Assembly: GCA_950097015.1 (NCBI GenBank)
Contig: CATNEN010000038.1
Location: 24,589,001-24,653,000 of the forward strand
Reading direction: 5' to 3'
Origin: Macrostomum hystrix
Taxonomy: Eukaryota > Platyhelminthes > Macrostomidae
DNA: 64,000 nucleotides
Shown here piece after piece: positions 36,401-46,547 of the stretch. Below the pieces are notes generated by a model, which saw only the letters and a list, made by a program, of their open reading frames with translations, was not told the origin of the DNA and made no database searches. Positions within the stretch are counted from its first letter, which is position 1. The number at the start of each line of letters is the position of its first letter. The position numbers were made by a program, and so were the translations under genes.

Positions 36401-39400
36401 AGAAATAAACTTTATTAATCATTGTTTTATATTTTATTTTATTAACAAATAAAAATTTGTTAAAAAAATTATAATAAATTAAAATATATATAATTTAATA
36501 AACTTTTTTAATATTATCTTTATTCATTCAAGCAAGTAAATTAAATTATTTACAACTATAATTACTTTCTAGTCAATATATTATGTGATTAATTTTGTTT
36601 TTTAAATGATTAATAAATTTAAATTAAAAAACTATAATTTCCCACAGCTTGCCTACATCATGTTCATCTCCTTGTACTCGTACACGCTGCTATTCCGTTT
36701 CGGCGATGAAAGCTCGTTTCTACATCCGTTGGTTTTCGCTTGGCTCTGCTGCGCCATGCTGGAAGATCTTAGACAGGCCATGCTGCAGCACCAGTCGTTG
36801 TCCAGCTATCTATCCAGCATGTGGCATGTCATAGATGTCACGTCCGTCGTGATATTCTCTGTTGGATCAATCATGTTCATCATACACTACTACGAGCCTA
36901 CAGTGCGCTCACTGTTCGGAGTTCAGTCTGACGCGGAATTAGTCATCGTAGAAACCAATTTGCGCAGATTCTGTCGAGTCTGCTTTGCAATTGTCCTGTT
37001 CCTGTTGATTTTCCGAACTCTGCGAATCTTATCTATTCACATCAGTCTGGGACCAATTCTGCTTATGGTGCAGCAGATGGTGAGTAGGGATCTAGGATCT
37101 GGGATCTAGGATCTGGGATCTAGGATCTGGGATCTAGGATCTGGGATCTAGGATCTGGGATCTAGGATCTGGGATCTAGGATCTGGGATCTAGGATCTGG
37201 GATCTAGGATCTGGGATCTAGGATCTGGGATCTAGGATCTGGGATCTAGGATCTGGGATCTAGGATCTGGGATCTAGGATCTGGGATCTAGGATCTAGGA
37301 TCTAGGATCTGGGATCTAGGATCTGGGATCTAGGATCTGGGATCTAGGATCTGGGATCTAGGATCTGGGATCTAGGATCTGGGATCTAGGATCTGGGATC
37401 TAGGATCTGGGATCTAGGATCTGGGATCTAGGATCTGGGATCTAGGATCTAGGATCTCTTGAACGCATCCCTTCAGATTATCAAGGACCTGCTGCCGTTT
37501 CTTCTAATCCTGCTAATCATTACATTCGGCTACGGCATCGCCATGTGGAGCGTTCTGTTTCCTCAGACTGATCCGGACACTCCTTCTGCCGTGAATTCCG
37601 TGTTTCAGTTGCTTCGTGTCTCCTATTTCCAAGTTTTTGGCGAACTAAACCTAAACCTACTCTCTGGTGAATGTGAGTTAGCTGTTTCCTGATGAAATAG
37701 TTTGGCCAAATTTAATGCATTGCCTAATAGTGCAGCCGCAGCTTTCGCGCGGAGCTTCCAAAGGCTGTTGTGTACAGTCTGTGGACTGGAAAGTCCTCCC
37801 CACAAACCCCAATTTCTTATCTAGCTGATAAAGTTTACCATTTCACAGCTGAGTGAACTGAAGCAGTTCGGAATTTAGTGTGTTGCCCAGGGGCACAAGT
37901 CTCAAAAATCGAAAATTCAGGGCCCTAATCTCATCCCCCCTGTCTCATCTCTCCCCTGTCTCATCTCTCCCATGTCTCATCCCCCCTGTCTCATCTCTCC
38001 CCTGTCTCATCTCTCCCATGTCTCATCTCTCCCTGTTTCATCTCTCCCCTATCTCCTCTCTCCCCTGTCTCCTCTCTCCCCTGTTTCATCTCTCCCATGT
38101 CTCATCCCCCCTGTCTCATCTCTCCCATGTCTCATCTCTCCCTGTTTCATCTCTCCCCTATCTCCTCTCTCCCCTGTCTCCTCTCTCCCCTGTTTCATCT
38201 CTCCGCTGTTTCATCTCTCCTCTGTTTCATCTCTCCCCTGTCTCATCCCCCTGTCTCATCTTTCTCTGTCTTATCACTCCCCTGTCTTATCACTCCCCTG
38301 CCTCATCTCTCTCCTGTCTCATCTCTCCCCTGTCTCATATCTCCCCTGTCTCATCTCTTCCCTGTCTCATCTCTTAAACCAACTGCCGACCCCTGGTCAA
38401 GCGACTGGGTTATAAACCCCGTTATTGACAGTCTTCTCTTACCGTTAAGAGATTTAATAAATTTATCATACGCGTAATACACTACTTGTGTTCGAGAAGT
38501 AGCATGGTAAATAAAAAAATTAAAAACTGAACAAAACATATTGAAAATCGAGTACTGTATTTTGTTACACCCTACAACAGCCGACGCCTGTCTAGCGGCC
38601 AACTCAACCGCCTGCCCAGATCCGTGGGGTGCCTGGGTGGCCCCAGCAATGCTCGGCGTCCACCTCATGCTGTCCAGCTGTCTACTAATGAATATACTCA
38701 TTGCCATGTTCTCGTAAGTTGATTTAATTTATAAAAAATATATCATCGGTCAATAATGTTCGCCTCTCTGAAAACATTGGTGCCTTACTCAGGAGTACAT
38801 TTGAGTTGATTCGAGGCTCCAGCTGGCAGCATTGGAGCCTGCTGCGTTATCGCGTAATGAAAGAATACTCAGGCTACAGCCCCATAGCACCACCGCTGAT
38901 TATCGTCTGGCATTTGATTCTGGCTGCTAGACAGCTGCTGCTGAGGTGCACGAATCCTCGGAGACTCAGCCAACGAGCTGACAACGATCCGTTCAGTGAG
39001 AGCTCAACTTTTGTTGTCGAAAGAAGTTTTGTTACTTTGCTAGCGAAAAATATTGTTTAAATAAAGCTGTCCGGAATGCTTTTTTGGTATCCAGTGACGC
39101 TTTTGGAACTGAAAGCAGAGCTTGTTTAATTTCTGGAAAGTCTATAGACCTTCTGAAAAGACTATAGATCAAGACTATAGATCTTCTGAAAAGCCTATAG
39201 ATCTTCTGAAAAGACTATAGACCTTCTGAAAAGACTATAGATCAAGACTATAGACCTACTGTAAAGACTATAGATCTTGTGAAAAGTCTATAGATCTTGT
39301 GAAAAGTCTATAGATCTTGTGAAAAGTCTATAGATCTTGTGAAAAGTCTATAGATCTTGTGAAAAGTCTATAGATCTTGTGAAAAGTCAAGTGGATAAAT

Positions 39401-41521
39401 CGATTTAGGAAGTCACTAGATCTACTAAGAAAGTTTATAGATATATTTAGTAAGTAGGAATAAAATTTAGTTAGTATACAGATAGCTAGATAAATACTGA
39501 TTCTGACAAATCAGATCTCGAAGTGACAAATCAGATCCTTGAGTGAAAAATCTGATCTCTGAGTGACAAATCAAATCCTGGAGTGAAAAATCAGATCCCT
39601 GAGTGACAAATCAGATCCCTGAGTGACAAATCAGATCCCTGAGTGACAAATCAGATCCCTGAGTGACAAATCAAATCCTGGAGTGAAAAATCAGATCCCT
39701 GAGTGACAAATCAGATCCTTGAGTGACAAATCAGATCCTGGAGTGAAAAATCAGATCCTGGAGTGAAAAATCAGATCCTGGAGTGACAAATCAGATCCTG
39801 GAGTGACAAATCAGATCCTGGAGTGACAAATCAGATCCTGGAGTGACACATTAGATCCTGGAGTGAAAAATCAGTTCCTTGAGTGAAAAATCTGATCCCT
39901 GAATGACAAATCAGATCCCTGAGTGACAAATCAAATCCTGGAGTGAAAAATCTGATCCCTGAGTGAAAAATCAGATCCTTGAGTGACAAATTAGATCCTG
40001 GAGTGAAAAATCAGATCCTGGAGTGACAAATCAGATCCTGGAGTGACAAATCAGATCCTGGAGTGACAAATCAGATCCTGGAGTGAAAAATCAGTTCCTT
40101 GAGTGAAAAATCTGATCCCTGAATGTAAAATCAGATCCCTGAGTGACAAATCAAATCCTGGAGTGAAAAATCTGATCCCTGAGTGACAAATCAGATCCTT
40201 GAGTGACAAATTAGATCCTGGAGTGAAAAATCAGATCCTGGAGTGACAAATCAGATCCTGGAGTGACAAATCAGATCCGTGAGTGACGAATCAGATCCCG
40301 GAGTGAAAAATCAGATCCCGAAGCGATAATTAAGATCGAACAGACCAACAGTCGCATTCCTCACTGCCGCCAAGCAGGGATCAGCTACGCGGATGGCAGC
40401 CAGAAGGAGCGTCAGCTGATTCAGTGGGAGCGAATTCGAGCCATGAAATTCCTGCGAGAAACGAAAGACTCCCTGCCAATTCAGGGTGGTCACGCAGAGC
40501 AGGCCGCCAAGCCGACGGTGCTGCGTGCCGCCGGAGTCAACAAGGAGCTCAAGTCGGTGCGAATCCAACTGGAGGAGTCATTCAAGGAGGCTATTCGCGA
40601 GTTCGACCTTCGTGTGCGACGATTGGACGCCATGGAGGCTCAGCTGGGCCAGCTGGGAGACCTGATGAAGTTTATGGAGGACCAGCTGGTGCAGAGGCAC
40701 GAGCAGGTGAGAGACAGCACTCCTGATGTGAGAATCTGAGAATCACTCCCCTATTAGAGAATCACTCCACTATTAGAGAATCACTCCCCTATTAGAGAAT
40801 CACTCCCTTATTACAGAATCACTCCCTGATTAGAGAATCACTCCCCTATGTGAGAATCACTCCCCTATTAGAGAATCACTCCCCTATTAGAGAATCACTC
40901 CCCTAAGTGAGAATCACTCCCCGATTAGAGAATCACTCCCCGATTAGAGAATCACTCCCCGATTAGAGAATCACTCCCCGATTAGAGAATCACTCCCTGA
41001 TTAGAGAATCACTCCCCTATGTGAGAATCACTCCCCTATTAGAGAATCACTCCCCTATTAGAGAATCACTCCCCTAAGTGAGAATCACTCCCCTATTAGA
41101 GAATCACTCCCCGATTAGAGAATCACTCCCCGATTAGAGAATCACTCCCCGATTAGAGAATCACTCCCCTAAGTGAGAATCACTCCCCTATTAGAGAATC
41201 ACTCCCCGATTAGAGAATCACTCCCCGATTAGAGAATCACTCCCCGATTAGAGAATCACTCCCCGATTAGAGAATCACTCCCCGATTAGAGAATCACTCC
41301 CCGATTAGAGAATCACTCCCCGATTAGAGAATCACTCCCCGATTAGAGAATCACTCCCCGATTAGAGAATCACTCCCCTATTAGAGAATCACTCCCCAAT
41401 TAGAGAATGTGAGAATCCAATCAGTATAGAAGTGTTGCCAACTATAATAAAATCATATTCTGTACTCGAACAGGTCATCTCGAGTTTGATGAAGGAACTT
41501 AAAAATTACGACACTGATTGA
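27415..41521 (+). CDS. TRPM-type cation channel with N-terminal ankyrin repeats
   Basis: Twenty exons join by phase into about 1440 residues: 27415-27657, 27935-28141, 28238-28489, 28701-28872, 28946-29109, 29251-29515, 29595-30171, 30841-30997, 31073-31126, 31259-31428, 32488-32733, 33610-33838, 34112-34257, 35513-35612, 36648-37079, 37477-37672, 38581-38713, 38793-38995, 40378-40706, 41474-41521. Residues about 50-165 are ankyrin repeats (LMHAAVAADNRDTVRGLL; ELPLHVACRLGRS; GRSPLHLAAEFGQVDCLAEL). About 215-480 is the TRPM LSDAT/MHR region (NCFGEVEFPG, LVLSVHGSH, GAWIVTDCFSDLARTTGQAV, LDPNHSHLLLVD, PLLVVAGTGGLAEVLAELL). S1 to S4 fall at about 990-1135, S5 and pore at 1139-1203 (SYFQVFGELN), S6 at about 1230 (LMNILIAMF), then a TRP-box region (STFELIRGSSWQHWSLLRYR) and a coiled coil (EESFKEAIREFDLRVRRL). 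There is no kinase or NUDT9 tail. Expected to be a membrane cation channel; gating ligand unknown. It could belong to TRPM or the related TRPS clade. AATAAA at 41551. Confidence 0.88.
30270..30830. repeat. 42-bp minisatellite in channel-gene intron 7
   Basis: About 13 units containing CTTATCTTTGAGGTGTCAGC and ACACACCCCTCCCTCCTC. The array fills most of the intron between the exons ending at 30171 and starting at 30841. Confidence 0.92.
31155..31256 (-). mobile_element. SINE family II head next to a splice acceptor
   Basis: The reverse complement reads GAGTGGTAGAGCAGTCTAAC, then CTGAGTTCGATTCTGCGCG, the tRNA-like head of family II. Only the head part is present. It ends about 12 nt before the acceptor CATCCGCAG of the channel exon at 31259. 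Confidence 0.75.
31530..32420. repeat. 21-bp minisatellite in channel-gene intron 10
   Basis: About 42 units of GGGGAAGGCTGAGGAGGTGT with GAAGAGGTGTGG and TAGAGAAGG variants. Long minus-strand ORFs of Ser/Pro/His-rich protein here are by-products of the 21-bp period. Confidence 0.93.
32860..33575. repeat. 31-bp minisatellite in channel-gene intron 11
   Basis: About 23 units containing GTAGATTGTTTGAGCACAGT and TGATCAGTTAA or TTTTCAGTGAA. The array ends about 35 bp before the acceptor at 33609. Confidence 0.93.
33890..34060 (-). repeat. dispersed repeat family III, copy in channel-gene intron 12
   Basis: Shares GGTGGCAAAAACCACAAATA and CCCTGTGGTCTTACCCC with the copies at 54350-54715 and 59195-59470. 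No coding capacity or terminal repeats were identified. Confidence 0.65.
34330..35430. repeat. 24-bp minisatellite in channel-gene intron 13
   Basis: About 45 units of GTGGGTGTCCACTTCATAGA(TTCA) with TTTAAAGATTCA variants. The intron's own 5' end (GTGAGTGTCCATTTGAAAGG) resembles the unit. ORFs across the array on both strands follow from its multiple-of-three period. Confidence 0.94.
35622..35690. repeat. TTTTAA microsatellite
   Basis: Run of ATTTTAATTTTAATTTTAAT just after the exon ending at 35612. Confidence 0.85.
35845..36135 (-). mobile_element. SINE family I copy in channel-gene intron 14
   Basis: Minus orientation: AATAATAATAATAGTAATTG tail, TTGCGCGGCGCATCTGAAGG, TTCAGTCCATGGACTGGGGG, and a decayed head (GTCGAGAGTCGAACCCCTGA). 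Confidence 0.85.
37085..37460. repeat. 14-bp minisatellite in channel-gene intron 15
   Basis: Very regular GGGATCTAGGATCT units, about 27 copies. They start eight bases after the 5' splice site and end about 20 bases before the 3' splice site, so nearly the whole intron is repeat. Confidence 0.96.
37715..37925 (-). mobile_element. diverged SINE family I copy in channel-gene intron 16
   Basis: Recognisable blocks: GTGCAGCCGCAGCTTTCGCG, CAGTCTGTGGACTGG, CAGCTGAGTGAACTGAAGCA. The head is lost. Confidence 0.7.
37925..38395. repeat. 16-bp minisatellite (CTCTCCCCTGTCTCAT), expanded MITE interior
   Basis: About 27 imperfect units of CTCTCCCCTGTCTCAT. The right border CTGCCGACCCCTG resembles the hAT-type terminus at 19232, and CAGGGCCC lies at the left. 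ORFs rich in Ser, Leu and Pro in all three frames are repeat-driven. Confidence 0.85.
39060..39065 (+). promoter_or_regulatory. possible intronic poly(A) signal in channel gene
   Basis: If the donor at 38996 is not used, the frame continues 21 codons (SESSTFVVERSFVTLLAKNI) to a TAA at 39058-39060 that overlaps an AATAAA at 39060-39065. This could end a shorter isoform without the coiled coil. There is no transcript support. Confidence 0.35.
39125..39395. repeat. 20-bp minisatellite in channel-gene intron 18
   Basis: About 13 units of TCTATAGATCTTGTGAAAAG, with CTTCTGAAAAGACTATAGA variants at the left side. Confidence 0.92.
39500..40320. repeat. 20-bp minisatellite in channel-gene intron 18
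   Basis: About 41 units of TGACAAATCAGATCCTGGAG with AAAA and CCCT variants. It is a second, unrelated array in the same intron as 39125-39395. Confidence 0.94.
40740..41410. repeat. 19-20-bp minisatellite in channel-gene intron 19
   Basis: About 34 units of GATTAGAGAATCACTCCCC with TATT and AAGTG variants. The intron's 5' end already contains GTGAGAATCTGAGAATCACT. Confidence 0.94.
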
Positions 41522-41550
41522 GAACAGACAATGGACTCATTTTCATAGAC

Positions 41551-41556
41551 AATAAA
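41551..41556 (+). promoter_or_regulatory. poly(A) signal of the TRPM-type gene
   Basis: AATAAA lies 30 bases after the TGA at 41519-41521, the spacing expected for the 3' end of the channel transcript. Confidence 0.6.
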
Positions 41557-41756
41557 ATTTTTGCCGTGTTCTTCTTTAAACAATATGTGCGTTGACTTTA
41601 CCGGAAGAATTTTAGCTAATTCTATTTTTAACATTCTATGGTAATTAGAGCTTGAGACGATTAAGAGCATCTATCGTATGCAGTCACACTAGCCAAATAC
41701 GAGACGGCAGCCCTGAGCAGATCAACATCGGGGCAGTTACAAGTGCGCAGTTAGAA

Positions 41757-42017
41757 ATGTCTTCTATATCAGATCCAAACGCGCGGTCGTTGAAATCTGA
41801 CCCTCATTCGGCAGCCGTCTACGAGAGCAGCGGTAGCGGCGGCGAAAGCTTCAACATGTATATTATTCTGATTGGAATATTTACTGTACTAAATATTGGT
41901 CTCATAGTAGTTATTGTTGTTTTGATTCGCAACAAAATAAGTCGCCAGCCAACCAGAGAGCTTCAACCGGCGCGTTTTTCTAGGTGCAGCCAGATTCAGC
42001 TGCTGCGATCTCAGTAA
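41757..42017 (+). CDS. small single-pass membrane protein, unknown
   Basis: ATG at 41757 opens an 86-residue ORF ending at TAA 42015-42017. It has a Ser/Asp-rich N-terminus, one hydrophobic helix (MYIILIGIFTVLNIGLIVVI) and a basic tail (RNKISRQPTRELQPARFSR). The frame is open further upstream to about 41652. The end CTCAGTAAGTG is also a perfect 5' splice site, so this may instead be one exon of a larger gene. It begins about 200 bp after the channel's poly(A) signal, in the same orientation. No family is recognised. Confidence 0.4.
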   Translation: MSSISDPNARSLKSDPHSAAVYESSGSGGESFNMYIILIGIFTVLNIGLIVVIVVLIRNKISRQPTRELQPARFSRCSQIQLLRSQ

Positions 42018-42189
42018 GTGCTCTGTGGCATCAGCGGATACTTCAATTATGCTAAAATGCTGTCGAACTGCTTTTACTAATTTTAGTCATTGCTATTATT
42101 GTTCGAGTATCTCAAGTGTAAAAATTATTTCTAATAATTGGGTAAATTTTCCCTAATTGGGTGCGTTTGAGTAGCTTAAAATGACTTCA

Positions 42190-43295
42190 ACTAAACTTAA
42201 AATGCAGTTTAAGTTCAGTTTAACGTCTTTAATAAAACAAAAGCTAAACAGACTAAATGCCAAATAAAGTAACGAGATTAAAGGTGAATGATTAAGCAGA
42301 ATGAATAAATAATTATTCTTTACATTCTCGTCTTGAAATTGTGCAGTTTTGATAACAGATTTACATTAGCCGTATGCGCGCAAATTTCACATGCAAACTT
42401 ACGCGTATTCTATCTAGAATGTGTTGTACATCCGCAGTTTTTTCAATTAGATGTTTAAATAGATGCACATATTTGCAAATGTGCGAAAATAAAATTTATA
42501 AAAAGCAGTATATATTTCAGCGATTTGATAAAATTTGATGTAATTTGATAAAAGCCTCTTTAATTAAAAAATGATTGCTTCTGGGATTCGAACCCAGTCC
42601 ACTCGATTGCGCAGAAAGTATCTTATCCATTAGTGGTCTGAATAAAGCTAGAAATTAAAAGAAAAAATGTACGTGGTTAAAAATACTTTTTTAAATGCTA
42701 TAATCTTTGCTCCGATGGAACTTTGATAGCTGTAATGGAAGTCATGCGATGCAAAATTAAAAGACGAATCCAGTGATATAAATATATATTTAAATTACAA
42801 AAAAAATTGAATTTCGATAGAAACATCATATTATCAGTTATTTATACTTTTTCCTTTTTTTCTTTTTACTTATTTCAAAGTGTAAAAAATTTTCACCGTT
42901 ACAACACAAAATAAATTGATTTGCTAAATTTTAGTACAACTACACATTTACATTTCACAGAAACAACGTTCATTGTCTTACTTCGCTTGAATTTTAACTA
43001 TTGGTTTCTGTAACTACTGAAAATTAAGCAAAGCAAGACAATGAGTTCACACTAATTAAATGATAATATTAATAATAAAAAATACGCGAAAGTTTGCATG
43101 TCAAATTTGCGCGAATACAGCTACTGTAAATCTGATATCAAAACTACACAATTATAAAACCAGAATGTAAAGACTAAGTATTCATTCATTTTACTTAATC
43201 ATTCAGCTTGAATTTTTTTCACTTCATTTGATATTTAGTCTGTTTAGATTTTGTTTTATTAAAGAGGTTATGCTGAACTTAAACTGCAGTTTTTT
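42190..43295. mobile_element. foldback element with inverted arms of about 205 bp
   Basis: Arms 42190-42410 and 43085-43290 are inverted copies (blocks GCAGTTTAAGTTCAG, TCTTTAATAAAACAAAA, AAACAGACTAAAT, CATGCAAACTT). Inside, 42970-42990 and 43030-43045 form a second, smaller inverted pair around CATTGTCTTACTTCGCTT. No transposase was found. Confidence 0.7.
42577..42652 (-). ncRNA. tRNA-like sequence (tRNA-Arg resemblance), probably a relic
   Basis: The reverse complement reads GACCACTAATGGATAAGATA followed by a B-box-like GGGTTCGAATCCCAG, as in arginine tRNAs. The acceptor stem does not pair cleanly and the anticodon arm is unclear, so a functional tRNA is unlikely. It sits inside the foldback element. 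Confidence 0.4.
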
Positions 43296-43587
43296 TTTTT
43301 ATTATTATTTTTATTATTTTTAAACAGTATATTTTTACTGCAGTAGTAAAATCTCCGCATTACATATAACGTAACCTTGGAACGAAAAAGACGTAATAAA
43401 CACGAGAGCGAAAATATATTTCATATGCAGGAAAGACTTTCTTTGGATTGCCAAACCATTCTTCATTCTGCACTGATCGATGCATTATTATTTTTAACAA
43501 GTGCAGATAACGTATAAGATCTATACTAAGTTTATTACCAGTATTTTCGACTTCTTTTTATTGTGCTTTATTTTTTTATGTTTATAT

Positions 43588-43885
43588 GAGTTTGTACCCT
43601 AGTGGTTATGGCGTCGGACTCACGACTTGAAGGTCGGGGGTTCGATTCCCGACTCCACTGAAACAATTTTTGTCCTTAGCAAGACACTTAACTCTGCATT
43701 GCTTCAGTTTACCAAGCTGTTAAATGGGTACCAGCATCAGCTGGGATAGAAGGTGGGTGTGGCGTCCCCCCAGTCCATGGACTGAACAGCCGTACGCAGC
43801 CTTTAGATGCGCCGCGCATTAGCTGCGGCTGTGCTGTCGGCTGCACATCTGGCCATATTGGGGCAGGTGTAATCAATTATTTTTT
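43588..43885 (+). mobile_element. SINE family I, full-length
   Basis: The best complete copy. Head: TACCCTAGTGGTTATGGCGT and GGGGGTTCGATTCCCGACTC. Body: CACTTAACTCTGCATTGCTT, CAGTCCATGGACTGAACAGC, GCGCCGCGCATTAGCTGCGG, GGGGCAGGTGTAATCAATTA. It ends in a T-rich/TTA tail. It continues into a 50-bp block shared with the 53050-53100 copy. Confidence 0.9.
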
Positions 43886-43938
43886 TTTATTACGCAACTG
43901 AAACCGTCACACAGGCCCTATAAATAGACTTGACTGAA
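43886..43938 (+). repeat. block beyond the SINE I tail, shared with 53051-53100
   Basis: CGCAACTGAAACCGTCACAC and AGGCCCTATAAATAGACTTG follow the TTA tail here. The exact reverse complement precedes the tail of the 53100-53392 copy. Confidence 0.85.
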
Positions 43939-43939
43939 A

Positions 43940-44205
43940 CCTAGCTAATTGATAGTTTGATTGCTAGCTGATTGCTAGTTTGATTGCTTGTTGATTGATA
44001 GTTTGATTGCTAGCTGATTGATAGTTTGATTGCTAGCTGATTTATAGTTTGATTGCTAGCTGATTGATAGTTTGATTGCTTGTTGATTGATAGTTTGATT
44101 GCTAGCTGATTGATAGTTTGATTGCTGGTTGATTGATAGTTTGATTGCTAGCTGATTGATAGTTTGATTGCTAGCTGATTGATAGTTTTATTGCTAGCTC
44201 ATTAA
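43940..44205. repeat. 23-bp minisatellite
   Basis: About 11 units of TGATTGATAGTTTGATTGCT(AGC). Non-coding. Confidence 0.9.
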
Positions 44206-46547
44206 TGGTTACAAAGGAGACTAAATGATAGTTCGATGGGCTGCTGATTTATCGTCTGAATTGTAAGGTCTTTGCATGATAAATTGATAGCTAGCAAGCT
44301 AATACGTTTGATTGCGTCATCACTAGGTCATCTATGAATATACTTTGCTCACATTTTCAACACAAAGCACATATATGCATGCACTGGTTTTAAGAAGTTT
44401 TGAAATTCGAAAATTGATACTCAGCTCCTATCAAAAAAGATTTTGACATGTGCCATCAAATGACGAGGATATTGAAATCAAAGCCTTAATTTTTTACGAC
44501 TAAAAATGCTAGTTAATCGCGCACAATCTGAAATCTGACACTCATTCTCTGTGTCACTTGAATTGCCAGAAGAGTTTGACACGAAATTTCTAGCTCGAGC
44601 TCAGGCTGTCCAGAGCTATACTTGAAGGTTGATGAATAGGGAAAGTTGGTTTTGTATAAAATTGCGAGATCTACATTCTTATTTTTAATGGCATGGAATT
44701 GAAGATGCACGGGACACTTCGTTTCTTGGAAAAATTATTAAAGGCTCATTTTCACGAAAAATGCACTTGCGAGATTGGAACTTTTCACGTTTTTCACATT
44801 GAAATGTTGATAACTTTTTTATTGGAAGCCAATCAAATGCAGTTTTTTAAACATAACTTGCGAAAACATGTTGCTTTAACGAATTTTAGAAAGCTTCATT
44901 CATGAATAATTGGTCTCGTGACTAACTGTATAATCAAGTATAAGTGCATTTACGAGAATTTTGTAGAATTATTTTATTTACAAATCGGTAGTCAAGCTGT
45001 AGGCTAATTTTATGTCTTATTGGTTGCTATTGTGATTCGTGATAAATAAACATAGACAAATTCAGCTTGCCAATATTCCATCACAGACCTTGAGCGTCTG
45101 AATGTCAGAGGACGCACCAATGCACGAGGATAGTGCTATAGACGTTTTCTTAAGCTAAACTTTCAGAGACTGGGGAAGCACGGGTTTGTGTGGAGGCCAT
45201 GCCCCCCACAGACTACTAAACTACCACAGACTATTTTTTAAACGAGCAAATCCTGCTCTTGGATTAATTTAATTATAAAAAACTACAAGCTGGACGATAA
45301 AGTGCACAGTCCACTCGCGCTAAATAAGTATTCATTGATTGGTAAAACAACGCCACGATGATGGGCTTACGAGCATAAAGAAACTCGCGATTCTGAAAAG
45401 TGCAAATCTCGCAAATTTTGTGTACGTAAATATTAAAAAATTTAGTGTTGTTTTTCGACCTCCCAGTTCTGTGTCTCCCAGGACCCTACTTGTAGATGGC
45501 GGCACTGATAATGCGACACTGCCTGACACGGTAAGCCGCTGCGGTTAATTATTGATGAAGAAGCAGCGAGAGGACCTATCATGAAGTGTAGAACAGGAAA
45601 TTACATTAAAATAGCATTAAGGCTGGCTGCGGTTTACACAGCACTTCAGAGAGAAGTCACGTTTAATTGGTTGAGGCATATAGCTCAATCGATCAATCTT
45701 CTAATATCGAAAATTCGGCAGCTTGCAAGGACCATGCACCCCATGCATGAGAGTTAAGAATCGCTGGTTTTTGTCAAGGCATCGCGATGCGGCAACACGT
45801 GTGTTGATGCAAGAAAAAATAGTATTAATCTTCTTTTTAAGTGTAACAAACATAATCAGTACATCTAGAGCACAACACAAATTTTCTTTTTGACGCGTCG
45901 TTTAAAAAGCGTCTGTCAAAAAATAAATCTGCTCGAAGCTTGAAGTGAAATCGCTGCCTAATCCACGTTGAAATCCAAATAAAAATAGACCAAAAAAGGA
46001 AACTTGGAAGAGATGAAATAAAAATAAGTATCTATTTCCTCAGCTATTATCAACAGATGCACGCGAGCTATAGCTAGACTTCTAACTAAAAATAGTTTAC
46101 GCTGCAACAAGGCTGTAAATAATATCCCCAATTAGTTTCACTGGGGTTGGCGTCGCTATTCATATCCTGTTCGTCTGATTCAACTAAAAGTACAACACAT
46201 AGTTAGGCACAGCTCTGCGTGGTGTTTTGTCGAATTCGGTACTTTTTGCTTAATTTATGCAACGAAATCTTTTTAACCGTCTGGGTGGTAATATCCAATC
46301 AGCAAGCACCTGGGCACGTTTAGGTTTGTTGGTCGGTCGAATTCTTCAAGGAGAAAAGTTGACTTTTCTATTCATTTTAGCTTCTCGTTTGTAGCTCCAC
46401 CTGTCATTGGCTAGTTGCAAAAAAACATCGACCCCAATGCGATGCGAATCACTAACCAGTACATAAGACAGTGCTGAGCAGACAACATAAGGCTGGAGAA
46501 AACAGGGGCAACCACGCAAAAAATTACCCTGAAAAAACTACCCTACA
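44206..46547. other. intergenic region upstream of ANKFN1, no supported gene
   Basis: Short ORFs on both strands (44513-44905, 45332-45548) show no domain or splice context. The last 400 bp may include the ANKFN1 promoter and 5' untranslated region. I see no clear TATA box. Confidence 0.4.

Noticed and set aside
32860-41410. CRISPR-like regular repeats
   Set aside because: Units are directly tandem with no unique spacers, in introns of a eukaryotic gene.
43300-43330. Poly(T)/TTA tract as a replication origin or SINE tail
   Set aside because: No SINE body adjoins it and no origin motif is known; treated as flank of the foldback element.
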